DNA of 7,245 nt from an uncultured Pseudomonadota bacterium (GCA_903864555.1 CAIPGJ010000303.1:1-7245); one strand, 5' to 3'; numbered from the stretch's first letter, positions 1 through 5,561 are shown. The notes: generated by a model not told the origin, from the sequence alone. Numbers and translations are program-made.

Positions 1-941
1 ACGCGCGGGTGGTCTTTCAGGAACTGCGCCACCTTGAGCGCGTTCTCGCAGTGGCGGTCCATACGCAGGGGCAGGGTTTCCATGCCCTGCAGCAGCATCC
101 ATGAGTTGAAGGGCGAGATGGATGGGCCGAAGGTGCGCAGCACTTCCATGCGCGCCCGCATGGTGTAGCCGAAGTCGCCGAAGGTCTCGTAGAAGCGTAC
201 GCCGTGGTAGCCCTTCGATGGTTCGGTCATGCCGGGGAACTTGCCATTGGCCCAGTTGAATTTGCCCGACTCGACGATGGCCCCACCCATGCTGGTGCCG
301 TGGCCGCCCAGGTACTTGGTGGCCGAGTGCACGATGATGTCCGCGCCCCACTCGAAGGGGCGGCAGAGATAAGGCGAGGGCACGGTGTTGTCCACCATGA
401 AGGGGATCTCCGCTTCATGGGCGATCTTCGCCACGGCTTCCAGATCGATGATGTTGAGCAGCGGATTGCCCAGGGTTTCGGCGTAGACGATCCGGGTCTT
501 CGACGTGATGGCGCGGCGGAAGTTTTCCGGATTGGAGGGATCGACAAAGGTAGTGTCTATGCCGAGCTTGCGCAGGTTTACGTCGAACAGGGTGTAGGTG
601 CCGCCGTAGAGCGTGGAGGCGGAGACGATATGGTCGCCCGCTTCCAGCAGCGTGAGGATGGCGGTGGCTTCGGCGGCCTGGCCGGTGGCGGTGGCGACGC
701 AGGCGCGGCCGTTCTCCAGCGCGGCCATGCGTTCCTCGAACACGGCAGTGGTCGGGTTGGACAGGCGCGAGTAGACATTGCCGAAGGTGGCCAGGTTGAA
801 CAGGCTGGCGGCATGCTCGGCCGAGTCGAAGACGAAGGAGGTGGTCTGGTACAGCGGTACCGCCCGCGCGCCGGTGGCTGCGTCGGGGATCTGGCCGGCG
901 TGCAGGGCGAGGGTGTCGAAGCCGAACTTGTGATCTGGCAT
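1..941 (-). CDS. metY: O-acetylhomoserine sulfhydrylase-type PLP enzyme (MetY), partial, C-terminus beyond left edge
   Basis: The reading frame from ATG at 941-939 stays open for 313 codons to the left edge. The family is usually about 430 residues, so roughly the last quarter is missing. It is a Cys/Met-metabolism PLP enzyme (fold type I), a cytoplasmic family that condenses O-acetylhomoserine with sulfide to give homocysteine. Visible motifs are YSRLSNPT (residues 57-64), the TATGQAAE cofactor-phosphate region (84-91), MVDNT with the pyridine-binding Asp184, and SATKYLGGHG (206-215) with the Schiff-base lysine at K209. The long insertion with GKFNW and YHGVRFYETFG after the lysine is typical of MetY rather than MetB/MetC/MetZ. 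The start is supported by the conserved N-terminus (HKFGFDTLALHAGQ); the Shine-Dalgarno is weak (GGA nine bases upstream). An out-of-frame seven-codon ORF (967-944) lies just upstream. It is probably the last gene of a minus-strand operon with the two genes to its right. O-succinylhomoserine specificity cannot be excluded. Confidence 0.93.
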   Translation of the reverse strand, partial: MPDHKFGFDTLALHAGQIPDAATGARAVPLYQTTSFVFDSAEHAASLFNLATFGNVYSRLSNPTTAVFEERMAALENGRACVATATGQAAEATAILTLLEAGDHIVSASTLYGGTYTLFDVNLRKLGIDTTFVDPSNPENFRRAITSKTRIVYAETLGNPLLNIIDLEAVAKIAHEAEIPFMVDNTVPSPYLCRPFEWGADIIVHSATKYLGGHGTSMGGAIVESGKFNWANGKFPGMTEPSKGYHGVRFYETFGDFGYTMRARMEVLRTFGPSISPFNSWMLLQGMETLPLRMDRHCENALKVAQFLKDHPR

Positions 942-1005
942 TGTTATCGATTCCGGGTGGTAATCATGGTATTTAAATGATCAATGGAAGTATTGTTATC
1001 AATAA
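942..1005 (-). promoter_or_regulatory. AT-rich gap upstream of metY with repeated TTGTTATC, possible internal promoter or operator
   Basis: This 64-bp stretch is clearly more AT-rich than its surroundings. The 8-mer TTGTTATC (plus strand) occurs at 941-948 and again at 993-1000; the second copy sits in an ATTG-N4-CAAT dyad (992-1003). ATTTAAAT (971-978) and TGATCA (978-983) are short palindromes. On the minus strand TTGATA and a TTAAAT-like -10 are present, but about 20 bases apart, so the promoter match is poor. The composition and repeats suggest regulation of metY separate from the upstream genes. That is inference only. Confidence 0.3.
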
Positions 1006-1290
1006 TCAGGGCATTATCGTGGCCGCAACGGCATACAGGATGGCAATTTCACCGATGACGATGGTGGCGCACAGGGCGTTGAGCGGCATGTCGTCCAGGC
1101 GCAGGCAGGCGCCGCTGTAGATGAACCTGGTCATGCCCACCCACTTCTGGGCGAGGCTCGCCTCGTGGTAGGCAGGCATGCCCAGCCGGGCCCAGACATC
1201 GGCGTGCCGTGTCTCCAGCCGCCTGAGGATGATGCCGGCTGCAAAGATTTCGACCACCACCAGCAGGACGAGCAGAAGGACGATATGCAT
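1006..1290 (-). CDS. Small two-helix membrane protein, UspB-like architecture, function unknown
   Basis: This 94-residue protein has a hydrophobic segment at about residues 3-22 (MHIVLLLVLLVVVEIFAAGI). A charged and aromatic middle follows (residues 23-70, with RRLETRHADVW and KWVGMTRFIYSG), then a second hydrophobic segment at about 72-92. It should be an inner-membrane protein with two helices joined by a hydrophilic loop. The frame could extend to an ATG at 1377, but that extension overlaps the upstream gene and reads like a shadow. The ATG at 1290 lies four bases beyond the upstream TAG (1297-1295), which suggests translational coupling in place of a clear ribosome site. The layout and the W..(R)FIYSG...LDD stretch before helix 2 recall universal stress protein B (UspB), but the likeness is too weak to name the gene. 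I do not recognise a specific family. A role linked to its CoA-binding or MetY neighbours is inferred from position only. Confidence 0.72.
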   Translation of the reverse strand: MHIVLLLVLLVVVEIFAAGIILRRLETRHADVWARLGMPAYHEASLAQKWVGMTRFIYSGACLRLDDMPLNALCATIVIGEIAILYAVAATIMP

Positions 1291-1294
1291 GGGG

Positions 1295-1765
1295 CTATGG
1301 GGTCCAGCGTGGGCGATGCGCGGAGATGACGCGGGTGTTGACGCCAACCCAGCCCAGCCCCCCGAACAGCCGCCCATGTTCGATCTTCACGCAGCGGTCG
1401 ATGATGCAGTCCAGGCCCGCCGCTTCGGCCCTGGCCACGGCGTCCATGTTCGTCACACCGATCTGCTGCCACAGCACTTTCGCGCCGATGGCGATGGCTT
1501 CCTCAGCGATGGGGAGCACGTCTTCGGTCTTGCGAAAGACATCCACCATGTCCACCTTGACCGGGATGGCCTGCAGCGAGGGATAGCATTTCTGGCCGAG
1601 GATTTCGCTGGCGCGCGGGTTGACCGGGATGATGGTGTAGCCGTGTTCCTGCAGGTACTTGGCGGCGAACTGGCTGGGGCGGAACCAGTCTGCGGACAGG
1701 CCGACCACGGCGATGACCTTGCTGGTCTTGAGGATGCGGCGCAGGCCGGAAATGTCATCGATCAT
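1295..1765 (-). CDS. CoA-binding domain protein (YccU-like)
   Basis: This 156-residue protein is a single CoA-binding Rossmann domain of the YccU / succinyl-CoA-synthetase-alpha type, and its length is close to the usual size for stand-alone members. Visible motifs are the nucleotide loop IAVVGLSADWFRPS (residues 18-31, GLS...RPS signature), the second strand IIPVNPR (45-51), VDMVDVFRK (71-79), WQQIGV (99-104) and DRCVKIEHGRL (123-133). It is cytoplasmic and predicted to bind CoA or acyl-CoA. No ligase active site or second domain is present, so a catalytic role is not supported. The start ATG (1765-1763) has GGAG on the minus strand six bases upstream (plus 1772-1775). It is first in a compact minus-strand set: the small membrane protein starts four bases after its stop and metY follows. 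A link to acyl-homoserine or CoA-dependent methionine metabolism is inference from the neighbourhood. Confidence 0.92.
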   Translation of the reverse strand: MIDDISGLRRILKTSKVIAVVGLSADWFRPSQFAAKYLQEHGYTIIPVNPRASEILGQKCYPSLQAIPVKVDMVDVFRKTEDVLPIAEEAIAIGAKVLWQQIGVTNMDAVARAEAAGLDCIIDRCVKIEHGRLFGGLGWVGVNTRVISAHRPRWTP

Positions 1766-1811
1766 GGCGTGCTCCGGGGAATGCTGCGGTTGACTGTGGC
1801 GGGCCGTTGGA

Positions 1812-1841
1812 TGAGGGGATTCTAGCCCAGGGGTGCACCCC
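1812..1841 (-). promoter_or_regulatory. Candidate promoter/operator upstream of the CoA-binding protein gene
   Basis: On the minus strand a TAGAAT hexamer (plus 1819-1824) matches the sigma-70 -10 consensus at five of six positions. It would place transcription start near 1812, about 47 bases before the ATG at 1765. No good -35 lies at normal spacing. Immediately upstream is a perfect 12-bp palindrome, GGGGTGCACCCC (1830-1841), inside the expected spacer, which is a typical place for a repressor or activator site. No transcription factor is suggested by the sequence. Confidence 0.3.
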
Positions 1842-1894
1842 CACGCTGATCCCCACGGCCGAGGCGGCTGGAGAACGATGGATGACCATGCGTG

Positions 1895-1900
1895 TATATT
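1895..1900 (+). promoter_or_regulatory. Candidate -10 element for the NIPSNAP gene
   Basis: TATATT preceded directly by TG matches TATAAT at five of six positions. It lies in a local AT-rich patch 45 bases before the ATG at 1945. No convincing -35 hexamer is visible 16-18 bases upstream, so it is either an activator-dependent promoter or a chance match. Confidence 0.3.
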
Positions 1901-1930
1901 CGGCTCACACCCAAAACCCCATCACCATCC

Positions 1931-1939
1931 GAGGAGGAG
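1931..1939 (+). promoter_or_regulatory. Strong Shine-Dalgarno that fixes the NIPSNAP start
   Basis: GAGGAGGAG lies five bases before ATG 1945. It is the best ribosome-binding site in the window and decides the start against the longer in-frame extension back to 1807, which has no such site. Confidence 0.85.
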
Positions 1940-1944
1940 CTAGC

Positions 1945-2298
1945 ATGATCGTCGAACAGCGTTCCTACACCATCAAGCCGGGCAGCGCCCCGCTGTACTT
2001 TTCCAACTACGAGCAGCTTGGCCTGACCATCCAGCGCCGCATGCTGGGCAACCTGGTCGGTTACTACGTCACCGAGATCGGCGAGCTGAATGTCATCGTG
2101 CACCAGTGGGCCTACGAGAACCTCGCCGACCGCGACCAGCGCCGCGAGAAGCTGGGCCAGGAAGCCGACTGGAAGGCCTATCTGGCCAAGTCGCGCGAAG
2201 CCGGCCTGGTGCTGAAGCAGGAGAACTGCATTCTCAAGGCGGCACCCTTTTTCGATCCCATCCTGCGCGCCATGCTGGCGGCGGCACCGAAGCCCTGA
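1945..2298 (+). CDS. NIPSNAP-family protein
   Basis: This 117-residue protein is one NIPSNAP domain (a ferredoxin-like alpha/beta barrel of the dimeric type). The family pattern is clear: the first strand EQRSYTIKPG (residues 4-13), GNLVGYYVTEIGELN (35-49), then HQWAYENLADRDQRR (53-67), DWKAYL (75-80) and the final strand QENCILK (92-98). Bacterial members are small cytoplasmic proteins of uncertain biochemical function and are often found near catabolic or transport genes. The start is set by the very strong GAGGAGGAG site. A Bug-type binding protein follows on the same strand 137 bp downstream, and a hairpin and repeats lie between them, so co-transcription is possible but not certain. There is no signal peptide. 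The family assignment is firm; the role is not known. Confidence 0.92.
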   Translation: MIVEQRSYTIKPGSAPLYFSNYEQLGLTIQRRMLGNLVGYYVTEIGELNVIVHQWAYENLADRDQRREKLGQEADWKAYLAKSREAGLVLKQENCILKAAPFFDPILRAMLAAAPKP

Positions 2299-2312
2299 GC
2301 TTTGCATGAACC

Positions 2313-2334
2313 CGGCGCGGGCAAAGCCGCGCCG
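2313..2334 (+). terminator. GC-rich hairpin after the NIPSNAP gene, possible terminator without U-tract
   Basis: CGGCGCGG (2313-2320) and CCGCGCCG (2327-2334) form a perfect 8-bp stem with a six-base loop (GCAAAG), starting 14 bases after the stop codon. It is not followed by a run of T, so it is not a classical intrinsic terminator. It could attenuate, stabilise the 3' end or assist Rho-dependent termination. Confidence 0.4.
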
Positions 2335-2360
2335 CGTCGCGTCGTGTCGTATCGTGTCGC
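2331..2360. repeat. Imperfect pentanucleotide tandem repeat (GTCGT)n
   Basis: Six consecutive five-base units read GCCGC, GTCGC, GTCGT, GTCGT, ATCGT and GTCGC. The first unit overlaps the right arm of the preceding hairpin. The array is non-coding. Such short arrays can change length by slippage. Confidence 0.65.
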
Positions 2361-2365
2361 TGAAT

Positions 2366-2388
2366 GGCCATGCACCCGGTGCATGGCC
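2366..2388. repeat. Perfect 23-bp palindrome upstream of the first Bug gene
   Basis: The arms GGCCATGCACC (2366-2376) and GGTGCATGGCC (2378-2388) are exact reverse complements around one central C at 2377. The site is 47 bases upstream of the ATG at 2436 and 67 bases after the NIPSNAP stop. As DNA it is a good candidate for a dimeric regulator site; as RNA it would form a 10-bp hairpin with a three-base loop but no following U-tract. I favour an operator or a transcript-processing hairpin over a terminator. Confidence 0.6.
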
Positions 2389-2435
2389 CGACCTGTAGCC
2401 CCCAACCTATCTCATGTCCTGAAGGATTGACGCCC

Positions 2436-3446
2436 ATGAAACGCGAGAACCACGGAATCGTTTCAGGCAGCACCCGGCAGACGCGGGCCTGGTTGCTGGC
2501 CTGCCTGGGCGCCATCACTGCGCTGTCATCGACGACGGCGCTGTCACAGGCCTTCCCGGCAAAGCCGGTGCGCCTGATCTGCCCGTTTGCGCCCGGTGGT
2601 GGCAACGACATCCTGTCGCGCGCGCTGGCCGCACCCATGTCGCGCAGCATGGGTCAGCAGGTCATCGTCGACAACCAGCCCGGCGCCAACACCATCATCG
2701 GTCTGGATCTGGTGGCCAAGGCCCCGGCCGATGGTTACACCATGGCCATGGCGAGCAGCAGCTTTGCCATCAACGCCACGCTCTACGAAAAGCTGCCCTA
2801 CGATCCGCTGCGGGATTTCTCCGCCGTGTCCATGGTGGCGCTGACGCCCTACATCGTGGCGGTTCATCCGGACCTGCCGGCGAAGAATGTGCGCGAACTG
2901 ATCGCCCTGGCCAGGGCGCAGCCAGGCAAGTTGTCCTACCCTTCCGCCGGCATCGGCAATCCGACGCACCTGTCGGTGGCGCTGTTTGCCTCCATGGCCG
3001 GGGTGGACATGCTGCACGTGCCGTACAAAGGCAGCGGCCCGGGCATCGTCGACCTGGTGGCGGGGCGCCATGCGCTCACCATCAACACGGCATTGTCGGT
3101 GGCCAACTTCGTCAAGTCGGGCAAGCTGCGCGCCATCGCCATCTCCAGCAACACGCGCGCCGCCGCCATGCCGGACCTGCCCACCGTGACCGAATCCGGA
3201 CTGCCGGGCTACGAGTCGAGTTCCTGGTACGGCATCCTTGCGCCGGCCAATACGCCGCGCCCGGTGCTGGCGAAGCTGCAGGCGGAGATCGCCAGTGCGA
3301 TCAATACGCCGGACATGAAAAAGCTGCTGGCCACCCAGGATCTGACGCCGGTGGGCAACACCCCGGAACAGTTCGGCGCCATCATGCAGGGTGACATCGC
3401 CAAATGGGCCAAGATCATCAAGGCGACTGGCGCGAAAGCGGAGTAA
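2436..3446 (+). CDS. Bug/TctC-family periplasmic solute-binding protein (first copy)
   Basis: This 336-residue protein has normal length for the TctC (tripartite tricarboxylate transporter receptor, Bug) family. A Sec signal peptide is visible: basic residues up to R17, a hydrophobic core at about 18-32 and likely cleavage after ALSQA (A39), just before FPAKPVRL. Family motifs follow: CPFAPGGGNDILSR (49-62, ligand loop), VDNQPGANTIIG (78-89), KAPADGYT (95-102), LPYDPLRDF (120-128), HVPYKGSGP (194-202), DLVAGR (206-211) and PDLPTVTESGLPGY (246-259). It should act in the periplasm, binding a small carboxylate or related solute; the ligand cannot be read from sequence. ATG 2436 has GAAGGA about nine bases upstream. 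An in-frame upstream ATG (2364) would precede the palindrome and lacks support. No TctA/TctB genes are nearby, as is common for the many orphan Bug proteins of Burkholderiales. It may be co-transcribed with the NIPSNAP gene. Confidence 0.94.
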   Translation: MKRENHGIVSGSTRQTRAWLLACLGAITALSSTTALSQAFPAKPVRLICPFAPGGGNDILSRALAAPMSRSMGQQVIVDNQPGANTIIGLDLVAKAPADGYTMAMASSSFAINATLYEKLPYDPLRDFSAVSMVALTPYIVAVHPDLPAKNVRELIALARAQPGKLSYPSAGIGNPTHLSVALFASMAGVDMLHVPYKGSGPGIVDLVAGRHALTINTALSVANFVKSGKLRAIAISSNTRAAAMPDLPTVTESGLPGYESSSWYGILAPANTPRPVLAKLQAEIASAINTPDMKKLLATQDLTPVGNTPEQFGAIMQGDIAKWAKIIKATGAKAE

Positions 3447-3527
3447 GCGAACGGCCAGCGAACGGCCCGCGGTGACTGCAGTCAGACTGCCTTCACCCTG
3501 ACCCTCCCGGTTGGCAGGTGGGCTGCC
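3447..3527. other. Convergent intergenic region with direct repeat and 12-bp palindrome
   Basis: This 81-bp gap separates two Bug genes that face each other. It holds a direct repeat GCGAACGGCC (3448-3457 and 3459-3468), a perfect palindrome TGACTGCAGTCA (3473-3484) and a short GGCAG-N5-CTGCC hairpin (3513-3527). No stem is followed by a T-run on either strand, so no intrinsic terminator can be called. Confidence 0.5.
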
Positions 3528-4532
3528 TCAATCGGCCTTGATGTCGGCCACCTTCACCAGCGTGGCGTACTTGTCGATCTCAGCCTTGAGGAAGGCGCCG
3601 AACTGGGCTGGCGATCCGGCGACCAGATCGATGCCCTGGGCTTCCAGCCGTCCCTTCAGTTCCGTTTCCAGCGCCAGGCGGGCGATTTCTGTATTGAGCC
3701 GGACGATGATTTCCTGCGGCGTCCCCGCCGGCGTCAGAAATCCATGCCAGGCCGTGACCGAATAGCCGGGCAGGCCCGCTTCGGACATGGTCGGGATGTC
3801 AGGCGCGGACAGGCCGCGTTTCTCGCTGGTGACCGCCAGCGCGCGCACCTTGCCGGCCTTGATCAAGGGCAATCCCTGAGGCAGGCTGCTGAAGTACATG
3901 CTGATGCGTCCGCCCAGCAGGTCGGTAACCACTGGCGCACCGCCCTTGTAGGCCACATGCACCATGTCCACCTGGGCCATGTGCTTCATCAACTCGCCGG
4001 ACAGGTGCGCTGAAGAGGCATTGCCCCCGGAACCGAAGGTGAGCGCACCAGGCTTTGCTTTCGCCGCGGCAATCAGTTCCTTGAGCGTCTTTGCCGGAAA
4101 GCTTGTCTCCACGATCAGCACATTGGCCGAGGTGCCGGTCAGAATGATCGGGCTGAAGTCCTTCAGCACGTCATAGGGGATCTTCTGGTACAGGCTGACG
4201 TTCAGTGCCATGGCCGGCGAGGCGGCGAGCAGCGTGTAACCATCGGGCCTGGATTTCGCCACGAATTCCGCGCCGATGTTGGTATTGGCACCGGCCTTGT
4301 TCTCCATCACCACCGACTGGTTGAAGGCTTCCCCCAGCTTTTGCGCGACCAGGCGCGGCACGGCATCGGCGGCGCCACCGGGCAGGTAGGGCACGACGAT
4401 GCGGATGGGGCGATTGGGATAGCTTTGGGTCGCTGCTTCGAACGATGCGCCGAAGGACACGCCCAATATTGCGCCAAGGCATGTAGCGCGCTTCAGCAGC
4501 GTGGCAGGATCATGTGGGCGACGATGTGGCAT
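3528..4532 (-). CDS. Bug/TctC-family periplasmic solute-binding protein (second copy)
   Basis: This 334-residue protein is collinear with the other Bug protein in the window but clearly diverged, so it is an old paralogue and not a recent duplicate. The signal peptide has a basic start (PHRRPHDPATLLKR), a hydrophobic core at about 17-28 and a likely cleavage near ATQS (residue 37) before YPNRPIRIVV. Motifs are VPYLPGGAADAVPR (47-60), ENKAGANTNIG (77-87), SRPDGYT (94-100), IPYDVLKDF (118-126), HVAYKGGAP (192-200) and PDIPTMSEAGLPGY (244-257). It should capture a small carboxylate-type solute in the periplasm; the ligand is unknown. The start at 4532 is chosen because AGGAGG (plus 4538-4543) lies five bases upstream; an 18-residue extension to 4586 reads through this site and would spoil the signal peptide. 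It is divergent from the racemase-fold gene, with which it may share control, and lacks TctA/TctB partners. Confidence 0.94.
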   Translation of the reverse strand: MPHRRPHDPATLLKRATCLGAILGVSFGASFEAATQSYPNRPIRIVVPYLPGGAADAVPRLVAQKLGEAFNQSVVMENKAGANTNIGAEFVAKSRPDGYTLLAASPAMALNVSLYQKIPYDVLKDFSPIILTGTSANVLIVETSFPAKTLKELIAAAKAKPGALTFGSGGNASSAHLSGELMKHMAQVDMVHVAYKGGAPVVTDLLGGRISMYFSSLPQGLPLIKAGKVRALAVTSEKRGLSAPDIPTMSEAGLPGYSVTAWHGFLTPAGTPQEIIVRLNTEIARLALETELKGRLEAQGIDLVAGSPAQFGAFLKAEIDKYATLVKVADIKAD

Positions 4533-4554
4533 TGGGGCCTCCTGCAGGTGCTTT

Positions 4555-4583
4555 ATTATGGATGGTGTTAAGGATGGACTGAA
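4555..4583 (-). promoter_or_regulatory. Candidate sigma-70 promoter for the second Bug gene
   Basis: On the minus strand CATAAT (plus 4555-4560, five of six matches to TATAAT) lies 17 bases downstream of TTCAGT (plus 4578-4583, a weak -35). Transcription would start near 4548 and leave a short leader that contains the AGGAGG site at 4538-4543. Spacing and position are good but the -35 is poor. Confidence 0.4.
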
Positions 4584-4620
4584 CAAGTGGTTACGCCCCC
4601 TTGTCTATCCCCCACTTTAG

Positions 4621-4671
4621 AGGAAACATTTGAACGAATATCCTCGATTCAAGACTTGATCAGTGTTTCCT
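4621..4671. promoter_or_regulatory. Nested inverted repeats in the divergent intergenic region, candidate operator
   Basis: An outer perfect dyad, AGGAAACA (4621-4628) with TGTTTCCT (4664-4671), encloses an inner near-perfect dyad, TTGAACGA (4630-4637) with TCGATTCAA (4644-4652), and an overlapping TCAAG-A-CTTGA (4649-4659). The DNA is locally AT-rich and sits between the divergent Bug and racemase-fold genes, about 89-139 bp from one start and 107-157 bp from the other. This is a typical setting for a regulator that controls both. No regulator gene is in the window. Confidence 0.5.
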
Positions 4672-4768
4672 TCATTCATCAGTCCGGCGCAATGCTACCT
4701 GTTTTGCAGCGGGCGACACGCGCGCTTCCTGCCGCCCGACATGCCATCGTCTAGCCATTTCCACTTCC

Positions 4769-4773
4769 GGAGG
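4769..4773 (+). promoter_or_regulatory. Shine-Dalgarno for the racemase-fold gene
   Basis: GGAGG lies four bases before ATG 4778, slightly close but a perfect core. It fixes the start of the downstream gene. Confidence 0.75.
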
Positions 4774-4777
4774 TTTC

Positions 4778-5491
4778 ATGAAAATCTGGTTCCAGAGCAA
4801 TATCGCGCTTCGTTCCGATCCGAAATGGGCCAGGTACACGCAGGCCATCGAGAAACACGTGGCCGAGGTCAAGCGCCCGGACACCGAGGTGCGTGTCGAG
4901 GGCGTGGAGAAGCAGGAGAAGAACCTGGAGGGCTCGGCGTTCAGCCGCCATGTGAACGTGCGGCAGGTGCTGGACCTGGGGCTGAGGGCGCAGAACGAGG
5001 GCTATGACGCCTTCGTCATGGCTGGCCTTGGCACGGCCGGGCATGAGGAGTTGCGTGCCGAACTGGACATTGCCGTGGTGTATGCCGAGGCCGTGGTGTG
5101 GGATTTCGCCGTCTGGCAGTACGGCCGCTTCGGCCTCATCGGCCATGGTTACGATGTGTATTTCCGGCGCGTGGAGCAGATCCGCGTGCGTGGCTGCCAG
5201 GACCGCTTCGCTCCCGGCGATTACTGCAACTTCAACGAGCATGACATTGCCAAAGCCTTTGATGACCCGGCGCGGGTCATCGAGGAACTGCGCGCCTCGA
5301 CGCTGCGCAGCGTGAAGGATGGTGCGCGAGTGCTGATCCCGAGCTTCAATGTGCTCAACGACCTGCTGGTTTCGGCCGGCGTGCGCGAGTTCCACGGCAT
5401 CCCGGTCATGGACACGGGGGGCGTTGCGCTCAAGATGGGTGAATTCCTGGTGGATGCGCGCAAGGCAGGCCTTGCGCCGGGAACCTGCTGA
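4778..5491 (+). CDS. Asp/Glu/hydantoin racemase-superfamily protein lacking both catalytic cysteines
   Basis: This 237-residue protein matches the Asp/Glu/hydantoin racemase fold in length and layout: the N-terminal strand MKIWFQSN, then GYDAFVMAGLGTAGHEELRA (residues 75-94), LDIAVVYAEAVVWD (96-109), FGLIGHG (118-124), GARVLIPSFNVLNDLL (182-197) and the C-terminal GIPVMDTGGVALKMGEFLVD (207-226). Active racemases carry one cysteine after each of the two beta strands that end at about 82 and 188. Here those places read G83-L84 and S189. The only cysteines are C140, C150 and C237, outside these motifs. It is therefore unlikely to be a standard two-cysteine racemase. It may be a different isomerase, lyase or hydrolase of the superfamily, or a non-catalytic member. 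It is cytoplasmic, has GGAGG at 4769, is divergent from a Bug gene and is followed 114 bp later by an MFS gene on the same strand. A shared carboxylate pathway is inference. Confidence 0.83.
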   Translation: MKIWFQSNIALRSDPKWARYTQAIEKHVAEVKRPDTEVRVEGVEKQEKNLEGSAFSRHVNVRQVLDLGLRAQNEGYDAFVMAGLGTAGHEELRAELDIAVVYAEAVVWDFAVWQYGRFGLIGHGYDVYFRRVEQIRVRGCQDRFAPGDYCNFNEHDIAKAFDDPARVIEELRASTLRSVKDGARVLIPSFNVLNDLLVSAGVREFHGIPVMDTGGVALKMGEFLVDARKAGLAPGTC

Positions 5492-5561
5492 ATATGGCGC
5501 GGCCCGCACACGGTCCCGGTGCAAGGGCTGTAGTGCAACCCCGGGGGGGTGGCTGCCCGCC

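Noticed and set aside
204..980. A 258-codon plus-strand open frame
   Set aside because: It is antisense to metY, which has all its catalytic motifs in the other strand; the translation is Gly/Val/Ala/Arg-rich with no recognisable motif.
1807..1944. N-terminal extension of the NIPSNAP protein to an ATG at 1807
   Set aside because: It has no ribosome site, crosses the likely promoter and does not resemble the family; GAGGAGGAG before ATG 1945 decides the start.
2313..2334. Calling the GC hairpin a firm intrinsic terminator
   Set aside because: The stem is good but no T-run follows, so it is kept only as a low-confidence candidate.
3473..3484. TGACTGCAGTCA palindrome as a bidirectional terminator
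   Set aside because: A loop-less 12-bp palindrome with no T-run on either side is not a terminator signal; it is recorded only as part of the convergent gap.
4533..4586. 18-residue N-terminal extension of the second Bug protein
   Set aside because: It would read through the AGGAGG site and the -10 candidate and push the signal peptide away from the N-terminus.
5541..5548. Run of seven G as a possible phase-variable tract
   Set aside because: It is non-coding and short for slippage in GC-rich DNA. It may matter only as a G-rich ribosome-site-like element before the mini-ORF chain.
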